Shown: in pieces, positions 44,862-54,323 of the stretch
Layout: each line of letters opens with the position of its first letter
How positions within the stretch are numbered: the stretch's first letter is position 1
From: RPQJ01 sp963700045
Lineage (GTDB): Bacteria > Pseudomonadota > Gammaproteobacteria > Steroidobacterales > Steroidobacteraceae
Assembly (NCBI GenBank): GCA_963700045.1
Contig: CAVOWK010000012.1
Coordinates: 248,001-312,000 of the forward strand
Direction of reading: 5' to 3'
DNA: 64,000 nucleotides
Notes under the pieces: model-generated
What the model was told of the DNA's origin: nothing
Databases searched by the model: none
What the model saw: the letters and a program-made list of their open reading frames with translations, nothing else
Program-made: the position numbers and the translations under genes

Positions 44862-45757
44862 CTACTGGTTGGAGCCTGTTCGTCATCATCGTGACGGTCC
44901 TCAACATCGTGGCCTGCCTGTGGCTGCTGCGCTGGACCTCGAAGCCGCGCACGGCCAACGAGAAGATCGGCGGCGGCGCCGACACGGGCCATGTCTGGGA
45001 CAAGGACCTGCGTGAATACAACAACCCGCTGCCCAGGTGGTGGCTGTGGGTGTTCTACATCACGGTCGTCTTCGGCCTGATCTACCTCGCGCTCTATCCG
45101 GGACTCGGCAACTTCGGTGGCGTCAAGGGCTGGACCCAATCGGGGCAGTACCAGCAGGAAAGAGCCGCCGTGGAAGCGCGGGCCGCCCAACTGCTCGCGC
45201 CGCTTGCCGCGCTGCCGGTCGCAGAGCTCGTTAACAACCAGCAGGCGATGTCGACGGCGCACAACCTGTTCCAGCAGAACTGCGCGCAGTGCCACGGCTC
45301 GGACGGCGGCGGCGCCGTCGGCTTCCCGAACCTGCGCGATGCCAACTGGCAGTGGGGCAGCGACGCGGACTCCGTGGTCGCGACCATCGCAGCGGGTCGT
45401 GTTGCAGCGATGCCGCCCTGGGCCGCCGTGATCGGCGAGCCGGGCGTGGAAGAAGCCGTCGCGTACGTGCAGACGCTGAGCGGCCAACAGGCTGATGCGA
45501 CGAAGGCAGCGGCGGGCCAGGTGCACTTCCAGACGCTCTGCTCGGCGTGCCACGGCATGGACGGCAAGGGCAATCCACTGCTCGGCGCGCCGAACCTGAC
45601 GGATGAAATCTGGCTGTACGGCGGCGATGCCGCAACGCTCAAGCAGACTCTCATGTACGGCCGCAACGGCCAGATGCCGGCGTGGGGCGACAAGCTGGGC
45701 GAGCAGCGCGTGAAGCTGCTGGCCGCCTACGCCACGAAGCTCGCCGCAGGCCAGTAG
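44858..45757 (+). CDS. ccoP: cbb3 oxidase subunit III, diheme cytochrome c
   Basis: The 299-residue subunit has two N-terminal helices (about residues 5-25 and 58-80; the link has the conserved DKDLREYNNPLPRWWLWVFY), then two cytochrome c domains with heme sites CAQCH (about residue 145) and CSACH (about residue 228). The axial Met positions are plausible in AAMPPWAAV and QMPAWGDKL. It accepts electrons from the bc1 complex or soluble cytochromes. Confidence 0.97.
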   Translation: MTTGWSLFVIIVTVLNIVACLWLLRWTSKPRTANEKIGGGADTGHVWDKDLREYNNPLPRWWLWVFYITVVFGLIYLALYPGLGNFGGVKGWTQSGQYQQERAAVEARAAQLLAPLAALPVAELVNNQQAMSTAHNLFQQNCAQCHGSDGGGAVGFPNLRDANWQWGSDADSVVATIAAGRVAAMPPWAAVIGEPGVEEAVAYVQTLSGQQADATKAAAGQVHFQTLCSACHGMDGKGNPLLGAPNLTDEIWLYGGDAATLKQTLMYGRNGQMPAWGDKLGEQRVKLLAAYATKLAAGQ

Positions 45758-45763
45758 GCCGCC

Positions 45764-46087
45764 ATGTGGCGCGCGCCTGAGGAATACACGGGCAAGCTGC
45801 GATGGCCGCGTCTCGGACAAGACGTGGCCATCGTGGCCTGGCCCTCGTTCCTGGTCGCGAGCGTGGCCACGATGGTGTGCTTCGGGTTCATCGACCCGCT
45901 ACTGATCGGCAATGATGATTACCCGCCTCCGGCTTTCCAGACGCGAATGACGGGCTATGCGGTCGGCTTTTTCTTCTTCTGGCTGATCGCCGCCCTGTCG
46001 AGCCTGATGACCTTGTACCTGGTGCGAACAGCGCATCCCGAACCGGCAGACGAGGGGACTGGCGACGGGACGCGGAGTCCCGAATGA
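45764..46087 (+). CDS. Small two-helix membrane protein within the cbb3 locus, unknown function
   Basis: The 107-residue protein has an aromatic, basic N-terminus (MWRAPEEYTGKLRWPRLGQD), then two hydrophobic helices (about residues 23-48 and 63-87) and a short acidic tail. It starts six bases after ccoP and overlaps ccoG by four bases (ATGA). It is therefore part of the operon. I do not recognise a named family. A role in oxidase assembly is an inference from position only. Confidence 0.8.
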   Translation: MWRAPEEYTGKLRWPRLGQDVAIVAWPSFLVASVATMVCFGFIDPLLIGNDDYPPPAFQTRMTGYAVGFFFFWLIAALSSLMTLYLVRTAHPEPADEGTGDGTRSPE

Positions 46088-47466
46088 CCGAAATCCAAGC
46101 CCCCGTCGACGGCGAGCTGTACGCGGCCCGCCAGAAGATCTATCCCCGCGAGATCGAAGGCCGCTTCCAGAAGCTGCGCGTCTACGCCGTGTTCGCGCTG
46201 CTCGGCATCTATTACATACTGCCGTGGATTCGCTGGGGCGGACGCCAGGCCGTGCTGTTCGACCTGCCGGCGCGCAAGTTCCACATCTTCGGCATGACGT
46301 TGTGGCCGCAGGACTTCTACTTCCTGACCTGGCTGCTGATCATCGCGGCGCTGGCGCTCTTCTTCTTCACTGCCCTCGCCGGCCGGCTGTTCTGCGGCTA
46401 CGCGTGCCCGCAGACCGTCTGGACCGAGACCTTCGTCTGGATCGAGCGCTGGGTCGAGGGCAGCCGCACGCAGCAGATGAAACTCGCCAAGGCGCCCTTG
46501 AGCGCCGCCAAGGTGCTGCGCAAGGGCACCAAGTACTTCCTCTGGCTCGCCTTTGCGCTGTGGACCGGCTTCACGTTCGTCGGCTACTTCACGCCGATCA
46601 CCGAGCTCGCCGGCAAGATCGCGACGTTTTCGACCGGCCCGTGGGAGACGTTCTGGGTGCTGTTCTACGGCGGCGCCACCTACGTCAACGCGGGCTTCAT
46701 GCGCGAGCAGGTCTGCAAGTACATGTGTCCGTACGCGCGCTTCCAGAGCGCGATGTTCGACAAGGACACGCTGATCATCACCTACGACGAGACGCGTGGC
46801 GAGCCGCGCGGCGCACGCAAGAAGGGCACTGACCCCAGGGCGAAAGGCCTCGGCGACTGCGTCGACTGCACGCTGTGCGTGCAGGTCTGCCCGACCGGCA
46901 TCGACATCCGCAAGGGCCTGCAGTACGAGTGCATCGCCTGCGCCGCCTGCATCGACGCCTGCGACGAGGTCATGGAGAAGGTCGGCTACCCGAAGGGCCT
47001 GATTCGCTACGACACGCAGCACGGCCTCGAGGGCAAGCCGAAGCATGTCCTGCGTCCGCGCACCATCGTCTACGGAACGCTGATTGCGCTGCTGATTGCC
47101 GGTTTCGCTTACGCGATCACGCATCGCAACGTCGTCGCCATCGACGTCATTCGCGACCGCAATGCGCTGTTCCGCGAACTGCCAGGCGGCCTGATCGAGA
47201 ACGTGTACAACGTGAAGATCCTGAACAAGGACGACGAAGAGCACGAATTCACGATCAGCGCGGAAGGCCTGCCCGGCCTGCAGGTCGATTACGGCACGGA
47301 AGAAGTCGAGGTCGACCCCGGTGAAGTGCAGAGCGTCGCGGTCCGACTGCGCGTGCCGCGCGGCGAACTGAAGGGCGGCTCGGACATCCATTTCACGATC
47401 CGCACGCAGGACGAGCGCGCGCTCGAGGCGTCCGGCAAGGCCCGCTTCCTGGCCCCCACGAACTGA
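46084..47466 (+). CDS. ccoG: Cytochrome c oxidase accessory protein CcoG (RdxA/FixG)
   Basis: CcoG is a membrane iron-sulfur protein that reduces Cu(II) for cbb3 assembly. The 460-residue protein has N-terminal helices, LFCGYACPQTVW and EQVCKYMCPYARFQ motifs, and a ferredoxin-like pair of clusters (CVDCTLCVQVCPTG and CIACAACIDACDEV). A further helix and a C-terminal Ig-like FixG_C domain follow. Start overlaps the preceding small gene; the order before ccoI is typical. Confidence 0.96.
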   Translation: MTEIQAPVDGELYAARQKIYPREIEGRFQKLRVYAVFALLGIYYILPWIRWGGRQAVLFDLPARKFHIFGMTLWPQDFYFLTWLLIIAALALFFFTALAGRLFCGYACPQTVWTETFVWIERWVEGSRTQQMKLAKAPLSAAKVLRKGTKYFLWLAFALWTGFTFVGYFTPITELAGKIATFSTGPWETFWVLFYGGATYVNAGFMREQVCKYMCPYARFQSAMFDKDTLIITYDETRGEPRGARKKGTDPRAKGLGDCVDCTLCVQVCPTGIDIRKGLQYECIACAACIDACDEVMEKVGYPKGLIRYDTQHGLEGKPKHVLRPRTIVYGTLIALLIAGFAYAITHRNVVAIDVIRDRNALFRELPGGLIENVYNVKILNKDDEEHEFTISAEGLPGLQVDYGTEEVEVDPGEVQSVAVRLRVPRGELKGGSDIHFTIRTQDERALEASGKARFLAPTN

Positions 47467-47479
47467 TAGGCTTGCAACC

Positions 47480-47677
47480 ATGAGCAACCAGACCGAGCGG
47501 CCCTGGTACCGTCAGTTCTATCCCTGGATGTTGATCGCGCTGCCCGCATGCGCGGTGATCGGCGGCTTCATCACGCTGTACCTCGCGATTACCCGTCCCG
47601 ACGTGCTGGTGCGCAAGGACTGCGTGCGTGACGGCGCCACCATGGTCTGCGGCGAGGACGCTCCGCGGAGCCCATGA
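47480..47677 (+). CDS. ccoH: Short FixH/CcoH-like membrane protein
   Basis: The 65-residue protein has PWYRQFYPWMLIALPACAVI and one membrane helix (to about residue 35), then RPDVLVRKDCVRDG. The PWYRQFxPWxLIALP opening is the FixH start, but the periplasmic domain of classic FixH (about 160 residues) is missing, so this is a minimal form. It overlaps ccoI by four bases (ATGA). CcoH is needed for oxidase stability in other bacteria. Confidence 0.8.
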   Translation: MSNQTERPWYRQFYPWMLIALPACAVIGGFITLYLAITRPDVLVRKDCVRDGATMVCGEDAPRSP

Positions 47678-50150
47678 CGCCTGGGGCGGGCTCAGCTTGC
47701 TTTCATTGCGGCGAGCCCATTCCGGCGGGCGTGCGCATCCACGCCCGCATCGAATCCCGCGAAGAACCCGTGTGCTGTCATGGCTGCAAGGCCGTGGCGG
47801 AGTTCATCACCGGCGCCGGGCTCGACGACTACTACAAGTACCGTGACCAGACCAGTGCGCGCGCCGACGAGCCGCCCCGCCCCGATCGCTGGTCGGCGTA
47901 CGACCGACCCGAACTCGTCGAGCGGCTGACGCGCGCCGAAGCGAACGGCGCGCGCTCGATCACGGTCCTGCTCGAAGGCCTGCGCTGCTCCGCCTGCAGC
48001 TGGCTCGCCGACAAGGCGCTGCACCTGCAGAGCGGCGTGCTCGACGTCAGCGTGAATCCTGCCACCGCCCGGGCGCGACTGGTGTGGGACCCGTCGAAGG
48101 TCCGCCTGGGCGACCTGCTGCGCGTGCTCGAGCACGTCGGGCTCAGGCCGCACCCGCTCGCGGGCGAGCCCGCCGAGCAACTCGCCCTGCTCGAGCGTCG
48201 CAACGCGTTGAAGCGCCTCGCCGTTGCGGGCTTCGGCATGATGCAGGTGATGATGTTCGCGTTGCCGCTGTACGTGGCGCACACGTCCGGCATGGAGCCG
48301 GGCATGCGCGAGTTCTTCCGGCTCGTGAGCATGCTGGTGTCGATCCCGGTGGCGCTCTACTCCGGGTGGCCCTTCTACCAGGGTGCCTGGCACGCGCTCA
48401 AGGCGCGCAGCGTGAGCATGGACGTGCCCGTCACCCTCGGCATCGTCATCGCCTTCGTGGCGAGCGTGTGGAACGCGCTGACGGGCCATGGCGAGGTCTA
48501 TTTCGATTCCGTCACGATGTTCGTGTTCTTCCTCTCGCTCGGCCGCTACGTCGAGATGGTGGCGCGCCATCGCGCCGGCAGCGTCGCCGATGCGCTTGCC
48601 CGACTCGCTCCCGTCACCGCGCGGCGCGTGCGGGACGGCCAGGTCGAGGACGTGCAGGCGATCGAGCTGCAGCCGGGCGACGAGATGCTCGTGCGCACCG
48701 GTGAGGTATTCGCGGCCGACGGTGTCGTGGCCGAAGGGGCCGAAGGCCGCGTCGACGAATCGATGCTCACGGGCGAATCGACCGCGATCTCGAAGCACCG
48801 GGGCTCGCCGGTGCATGCCGGCACGCAGAACCTGGGCGCGCCACTGCGCGTGCACGTAGCAGCCGTCGCCGGCAATACCGTGCTGGCCGGCATCGTCGCG
48901 CTGCTCGAGCGGGCACAGGCCGAGCGGCCCCGGCTCGCCAAAGCCGCCGATCGCGCAGCCGCATGGTTTCTGAGCCGCATCCTGGTCGGCTCGGCGCTGG
49001 TCTTCGTCGTGTGGTGGTTCATCGATCCGTCGCGGGCGATTCCTGCGACGCTGGCCGTGCTCGTCGTGACCTGTCCCTGCGCGCTGTCGCTCGCGACGCC
49101 CGCTGTACTTGCGGCGGCCACGGCGGACCTCGCCCGGCGCGGCGTGCTGGTGGCTCACTCCGATGCGTTCGAATCGCTGGCGAAGGCCACGCACGTGCTG
49201 TGGGACAAGACAGGCACGCTCACGCACGGCCTCGTGCGCGTCGAGGAAGTCCGGCCGTTGCGCGACGAAGACGCCGAACGCAGCCTCGCACTGGCAACTG
49301 CGCTGGAGCGGATGTCCGAGCACCCGATCGCCAAGGCATTCCTGGCCTCCGGCGCCGCGACGTCTACCGCAACGGGCGTGGTCGTGACTGCAGGTGCGGG
49401 TCTCGAGGGCCGCGTCGACGGCCGGCTGTTGCGTATCGGTACGCTGGAGTTCGCACGCGGCTTGTCGGTGCCCGCGGCACACGCGGCGGCGGCGGACGCT
49501 GGTGCTGCGGAGAGCTGGGTCTATCTCGGGGACGAACAAGGGCTGCTGGCGGGATTCCGCCTTGCGGACCCGCTGCGTGCGGAAGCGGTGGGTTGCGTGC
49601 AGCAACTCGCCGACCTCGGTCTCGCTTCGGAGATCGTGAGCGGCGATGCTGCGGCGGCCGTCGCACGCATTGCAGCGCGCAGCGGCATCGAGCGATTCGA
49701 GGCGCGACTGACGCCACATGCGAAAGTCGCACGGCTGAAGTCGCTGCAGGACACGGGCGCGGTCGTCGTCGGCGTCGGTGACGGCATCAACGATGCGCCG
49801 TTGCTGCAGGCGGCGAACGTCGCTGTCGCCATGGGCCGGGGCTCCGCCCTCGCGCAGACGAGCGCTGACCTGATCCTGGTGCGCGATTCGCTGGACCAGT
49901 TGCCGGAAATCGTGCGGATCGCGCGGCATGCCCAACGCATCGTCAAGCAGAACCTGGCCTGGTCGATCGCCTACAACCTGGCCGCGCTGCCGCTCGCCGC
50001 GCTCGGCCTGGTGCCGGCGTGGCTCGCGGCGATCGGCATGTCGCTGAGTTCGGTGTTCGTGGTGCTGAATGCGACGCGTGTCGCGCGTCGCTCGACGACG
50101 ATGGCACACCGCCCCGCACTGGACCGATGCACGACCGGCAGGAGCGGCAT
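47674..50150 (+). CDS. ccoI: Copper-translocating P-type ATPase CcoI (FixI)
   Basis: CcoI supplies copper to the cbb3 CuB site. Features in order: an N-terminal Cys cluster (CFHCGEPIP, CCHGCKAV), a heavy-metal domain with CSACSW (about residue 110), eight helices, the CPC motif in VVTCPCALSLATP, phosphorylation site DKTGTLTHG, SEHPIAKA and GDGINDAPLL. The reading frame has no stop before 50373 because it runs into the ccoS 3' end. The conserved sequence ends near LNATRVARR (about 50095), so the true end is near 50100-50150. It is a likely victim of an indel. Confidence 0.93.
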
Positions 50151-50152
50151 AG

Positions 50153-50373
50153 ATGGAAATCCTCTACCTGATGGTGCCGCTCGGCCTGGTGCTGGTCGGC
50201 ATCGGCGCTGTGGGCGTTCTTCTGGGCGGTGGGCAGCGGGCAATTCGACGATCTCGACAGTCCCGGGCTGGTCCGTGCTCGACGACGAGAAGAAGACGAC
50301 GGCACGCGATGAAACCGCGTCGTCGGGCGACCCCACCCGCAAGGACGACATGAAGGAAGGACCGAAGTCATGA
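50153..50373 (+). CDS. ccoS: Cytochrome oxidase maturation protein CcoS (two frame breaks)
   Basis: CcoS is a short membrane protein needed for cofactor insertion in cbb3 oxidase. The start is MEILYLMVPLGLVLVGIGAV, one helix. The conserved continuation WAVGSGQFDDLDSPG lies one base on (shift near 50222), and WSVLDDEK a further base on (shift near 50265, in cccgggc). A charged tail leads to the TGA at 50371-50373. The interval is two bases over a multiple of three. Both shifts lie in G/C runs, suggesting sequence errors. Confidence 0.85.
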
Positions 50374-51159
50374 ATGGCCTGGATGCCGGCTCGCTGAGCC
50401 TTGGTGCCGCATTGATCGCCGGACTCGCCGGCAGCGGCCATTGTCTTGCCATGTGCGGCGGCATCGCCGGAGCGCTCTGGCGATGCGCGGCAGTACGCGA
50501 AGGAGGCAGGTCCTCGCGCGTGGCGCTTGCCCTCGCCTACAACCTTGCACGCGTGGCCAGTTACACGCTCGCCGGCGCCCTGGCAGGACTGCTCGGCCGC
50601 ACGTTGCTGCGCGCCGTCGACGTCGCGCCGCTGTCGATCGCGCTGCGCGTGCTGGCCGGCGCAATCATGGTCGCGGCGGCCGGTCGCCTGCTGTTCGGCT
50701 GGCGGCTGCTCGATCCGCTTGAAGCCGCGGGTTCAGGCCTCTGGCGCCGGATCATGCCGGCGGCCGGGCGTAGGGGCGCAGCGCAAGGGCCTCGCCGGCG
50801 CGATCGGCCTCGGCCTGGCGTGGGGCTGGCTGCCCTGCGGCCTGACGTACTCGATGCTGTTGCTGGCTGCGACGACTGCCAGCGTGACGATGGGCGCGCT
50901 GGTCATGGCCGCCTTCGGACTGGGCACCCTGCCGTCCATGGTATCGGCCACGGTCGCCTTCGAGCGCGCGGCGAAGCTTCTGGCCAGCCGCGCCACGCTG
51001 CGCAACGTAGCGGGCTCGCTGCTGCTCGCATTCGGCGCGTGGACCGCGGGCTCAGCCGTCTACCACCTGATTGCCCATGGAGCGCACGGTGGCCGCACAG
51101 ATCACGACATGAGTTCGATGGGTGACCCTGCCGACCCGCATGCCGGCCACGACATGTGA
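50370..51159 (+). CDS. SafE/TauE-like membrane protein with His/Met-rich tail (one frame break)
   Basis: The protein belongs to the small TauE/SafE (DsbD-like fold) group common after ccoS. It has AGLAGSGHCLAMCGGIAGAL near the N-terminus and, after a one-base shift at about 50770, GLGLAWGWLPCGLTYSMLLL and three further helices. The paired Cys in CLAMCGG and the Cys in LPCG could bind a metal or be redox active. The tail HDMSSMGDP...HAGHDM is rich in His and Met, as in copper handlers. Its start overlaps the ccoS stop (ATGA). The interval is one base over a multiple of three. Confidence 0.82.
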
Positions 51160-51242
51160 GCCTGCGACCGCGGGAAGAGTGGCCAGAATGCTCCGGGCCT
51201 GCCTGGCCTGGGACACGCGACCACCCCTCCTGGGCTGGTCCA

Positions 51243-51283
51243 GCGGCTTTCAGGGCCGACGACCGGCCCTGCGCCTAAGCCGC
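51243..51283. terminator. Nested hairpin between convergent genes
   Basis: Inner arms AGGGCCG and CGGCCCT flank ACGAC, and outer arms GCGGCTT and AAGCCGC flank the inner hairpin. The element lies between the safE-like stop and the hsp20 stop, suiting a bidirectional terminator. There is no clear U-tract. Confidence 0.45.
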
Positions 51284-51294
51284 CTGACCGTCGA

Positions 51295-51735
51295 TCACTG
51301 GATCGTGATCGCCAACGGACGCGGCTTCTGCACCGCGACGCGCGGCAGGCTGACCATCAGCACGCCATCCTTGGATTCGGCGTGGATCCCCTTCGGATCG
51401 ACATCGTCGGGCAGCGCAAAGCTGCGCTCGAACGCGCCATAGAAACGCTCGGTGCGATGCACGGTCTCGCCCTTCGTTTCCTTTTCCACCTTGCGTTCGC
51501 CCTTGATCGTAAGCACGCCTTCGTCGAACAGGACCTTCACGTCTTCCTTACGCACGTCCGGCAGGTCGACCTTGATCAGGTACTCTTTCTCCCGCTCGAT
51601 CACATCCGCCGGCGGCAGGAACTCATAGCCGCCCTCGGTCGGGCGGGCCAGGGTCGGCATCCGGCCGAACATCGGGCTGAACCCTTTCAGCAGGTCGTCC
51701 ATCTCGCGGAACGGCTCCCATCTCATCAGTCTCAT
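51295..51735 (-). CDS. Small heat-shock protein Hsp20
   Basis: The 146-residue chaperone has an alpha-crystallin domain (about residues 40-140) with ADVIEREKEYLIKVDLPDVR, GVLTIKGERKVE and the conserved GVLMVSLPRV. The terminal IXI-like motif is ITIQ. A strong AAGGAGGG lies upstream of the ATG at 51735. It holds unfolding proteins in a refoldable state. It is divergent from the FixL-like kinase. Confidence 0.95.
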   Translation of the reverse strand: MRLMRWEPFREMDDLLKGFSPMFGRMPTLARPTEGGYEFLPPADVIEREKEYLIKVDLPDVRKEDVKVLFDEGVLTIKGERKVEKETKGETVHRTERFYGAFERSFALPDDVDPKGIHAESKDGVLMVSLPRVAVQKPRPLAITIQ

Positions 51736-51923
51736 GGCGCCCTCCTTGGGTGTCCCCTTGCCAACAGAACCCGCAGACCGGCTTGCATCCGGCCTCGTGT
51801 ACATTGTCCCGCAATGGTGCGGGACTGCGATTCGCAGCGTTGCCTAGCCGGATTCCAGCAATACCTAGTGCCGCGCCCCGCGTTCTTTTAGGATTCGCAC
51901 TTTCGCCACGGCATCTGCAGATC

Positions 51924-53504
51924 TTGCACGAAGAACGCCCGCCCACCGCCGCCCGACATGCCTCGCCCGGCACCGCGCCTCGACGCTCGAACCAGTCCGA
52001 GCTCGAGTTCAGGGCCCTGCTGGACGCGGCAGTCGATGCGATCATCGTCATCGATCATAAGGGCCGGATCGAACAGTTCAGCCTCTCCGCCGAGCGGATC
52101 TTCGGTTACACCGCAGCCGAGGTGATCGGTCAGAAAGTCGACGTGCTCATGCCCGAGCCCTACCGCGCCGAGCACGATGCGTACATGCAACGTTACCAGC
52201 ACACCGGCGAAGCCAGGATCATCGGGGTCGGCCGCGAAGTGCAGGCGCGACGCAAGGACGGCTCCGTCTTCCCGTGCGAGCTCGCGGTCGGCAAGGTGCA
52301 GGGCGTCGAGCCGCCGCGGTTCATCGGCTTCATCCACGACATCACGCCGCGCAAGCTCGCCGACGAACGCCTGCGACGCAGCGAATCCGAGCTGCGGCTG
52401 GCGCAGGAACTCGCGAATCTCGGCAACTACGTCGTGCACCTGGACCAGTCCGAGCCCGATTACTACTCGCCGCAGCTCTGCCGCATTCTCGGCATCGGGG
52501 CTGCCGAAGTCGCGCGGCCGCTGACGGCATTGCTCGAGCGCTGGGTGCACCCGGGCGACCGCGAGAAGTTCGACCAGGCGTACCGCGAGCTGGAATCGCC
52601 CGCGAACGCGTTCGACTGCGAATACTGCATCGTGCTCGAAGACGGCACGACGCGGTACCTGCATCACATCGCGCAGGTCACGCGCGACGCCCAGGGTAAT
52701 CGGCTCAAGCACATCGGCACGATCCACGACGTGTCCGATCGTCGCGCGACCGAAGACGAGGCCCGGCAGCTGCAGGAACGTCTCACGCATTTCAGCCGCC
52801 TGTCGACGATGGGCGAAATGGCCGCGGGCCTGGCCCATGAGATCAACCAGCCGCTGACCGCGATCGCGACGTACGCGCAGGCGTGCCAGCGTTTCATGCG
52901 CTCGCCGGACCGCGACGACGCCGACGTGCTCGAGGCGCTGGTGCAGATCAATGCGCAGGCACTGCGGGCGGGCGAGGTCATCCGGCGCCTGCGCAATTTC
53001 GTGAAGAACCGCGAAGTGAAGCGCGAGCCCGTCGACTGCAATCGCCTGCTCGACGACCTGCGCACGCTCGCCGAGACCGACGCCCGGCTGCACAACGTCC
53101 GGTTGCGGATCGACGCCGAGCCGTCGCTGCCGACGGTCTACGCCGATCCGATCCAGCTGCAGCAGGTCGTGCTGAACCTCGTCCGCAACGCGATCGACGC
53201 GATGGCGGACGCGCCCGAGACGGGCCGCGAGGTCCTGCTCAGCACGCGCCAGCTGCCGGAAGGCGAGATCGAAATCATCGTGGCGGATCATGGCAGCGGC
53301 CTGGCGCCGGAAGCCGCCGAGCACCTGTTCAACCCGTTCTTCACGACGAAATCGGCCGGCACCGGCCTCGGCCTCGCCATCAGCCGCTCGATCGTGCGCG
53401 CCCACGGCGGACGCCTGTGGCACACTCCCAACGAGGGAACCGGCGCACGATTTCATTTCACGCTGCCGGCCTCGCCGGTGACGCTGGCATCCAAAGGGGA
53501 GTAG
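51924..53504 (+). CDS. FixL-like PAS sensor histidine kinase lacking the heme histidine
   Basis: The cytoplasmic kinase has PAS1 (about residues 30-145, AAVDAIIVIDHKGRIEQFS), PAS2/PAC (about 150-275), then HisKA with the phospho-acceptor His in GLAHEINQPLTAIATYAQAC, and HATPase (VLNLVRNAIDAMADAPE, ADHGSGLAPE, GTGLGLAISRSIVRAHGG). PAS1 is FixL-like (RIIGVGREVQARRKDGSVFP), but the residue at the FixL heme-ligand position (His200 in Bradyrhizobium FixL, HIIGIGR) is Arg. It therefore probably does not bind heme that way. The start is uncertain; the TTG at 51924 is used. FixJ-like gene follows. Confidence 0.88.
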   Translation: MHEERPPTAARHASPGTAPRRSNQSELEFRALLDAAVDAIIVIDHKGRIEQFSLSAERIFGYTAAEVIGQKVDVLMPEPYRAEHDAYMQRYQHTGEARIIGVGREVQARRKDGSVFPCELAVGKVQGVEPPRFIGFIHDITPRKLADERLRRSESELRLAQELANLGNYVVHLDQSEPDYYSPQLCRILGIGAAEVARPLTALLERWVHPGDREKFDQAYRELESPANAFDCEYCIVLEDGTTRYLHHIAQVTRDAQGNRLKHIGTIHDVSDRRATEDEARQLQERLTHFSRLSTMGEMAAGLAHEINQPLTAIATYAQACQRFMRSPDRDDADVLEALVQINAQALRAGEVIRRLRNFVKNREVKREPVDCNRLLDDLRTLAETDARLHNVRLRIDAEPSLPTVYADPIQLQQVVLNLVRNAIDAMADAPETGREVLLSTRQLPEGEIEIIVADHGSGLAPEAAEHLFNPFFTTKSAGTGLGLAISRSIVRAHGGRLWHTPNEGTGARFHFTLPASPVTLASKGE

Positions 53505-53510
53505 TTCCGA

Positions 53511-54134
53511 GTGATCAAGGAAATCAAGCCCACGGTGTTCGTGGTCGACGACGACACGGCCGTCCGCGACTCGCTGCGGATGCTGCTCAAGTCGGTCGGC
53601 CTGCCGGTCGAAGTGTTCGAATCCGGGCAGGAATTTCTCGACGCCGACCGTGACGACCGTCCCGGCTGCCTGGTGCTCGACATCCGCATGCCTGGCATGA
53701 GCGGGCTCGAACTGCAGGTGAAACTCAACGAGCGCCACTCGATCCTGCCGATCATCTTCATCACCGGCCACGGCGACGTGCCGATGGCGGTCGAAGCGAT
53801 GCAGGCCGGCGCGGTCGATTTCATCCAGAAGCCGTTCCGCGACCAGGACCTGCTCGACCGCATCAACCAGGCGCTGGAAAAGGATGCCGGCAGCCGCCGC
53901 ATGCTGGCCGAGCGCAACATGATCCGGAAACGGCTGGAATCGCTGACGCCGCGCGAGAAGGAAGTGCTCGATCTCGTGGTCGCCGGCAAGGCGAACAAGG
54001 TGATTGCCGGCGACCTCAACCTGAGCCAGCGGACCGTGGAAATCCACCGCGCGCGCGTGATGGAAAAGATGGAAGCGCATTCGCTGGCCCATCTCGTCCG
54101 CATGGTGCTCGAAGTCGAGCGGACCGAAGAATAG
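53511..54134 (+). CDS. fixJ: FixJ-like response regulator (NarL/LuxR output)
   Basis: The 207-residue regulator has a receiver (acidic VVDDD near residue 12, Asp57 in LVLDIRMPGMSG, Lys107 in IQKPFR), then a LuxR-type helix-turn-helix (LTPREKEVLDLVVAGKANKV, LSQRTVEIHRARVMEKM). A GTG start follows GGGGAG. It lies six bases after its kinase. FixJ-type regulators activate cbb3 genes and fixK in rhizobia; the adjacent cbb3 locus and Crp/Fnr gene suit such a role, though that is inference. Confidence 0.92.
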   Translation: MIKEIKPTVFVVDDDTAVRDSLRMLLKSVGLPVEVFESGQEFLDADRDDRPGCLVLDIRMPGMSGLELQVKLNERHSILPIIFITGHGDVPMAVEAMQAGAVDFIQKPFRDQDLLDRINQALEKDAGSRRMLAERNMIRKRLESLTPREKEVLDLVVAGKANKVIAGDLNLSQRTVEIHRARVMEKMEAHSLAHLVRMVLEVERTEE

Positions 54135-54323
54135 CCGCGCGTGTTGCGTCGCAGCACCCGTTGAGAACCGCTCGCATTTACGTATAAACCCGCAATTGCC
54201 GCAGACGTGGCGGCCGTGAAAACTGCGCGGCATGCGACCCGATTACGCAGCGCATTCTGCCCCGCCAACTCGTCCCCGCTGCTCGTCGTGAGTTGCGCGG
54301 GTTCCGAGATCGCGCGCTCCCCC

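Noticed and set aside
47692..50109. An 805-codon open frame on the minus strand
   Set aside because: It is the complement of ccoI and has no recognisable motifs.
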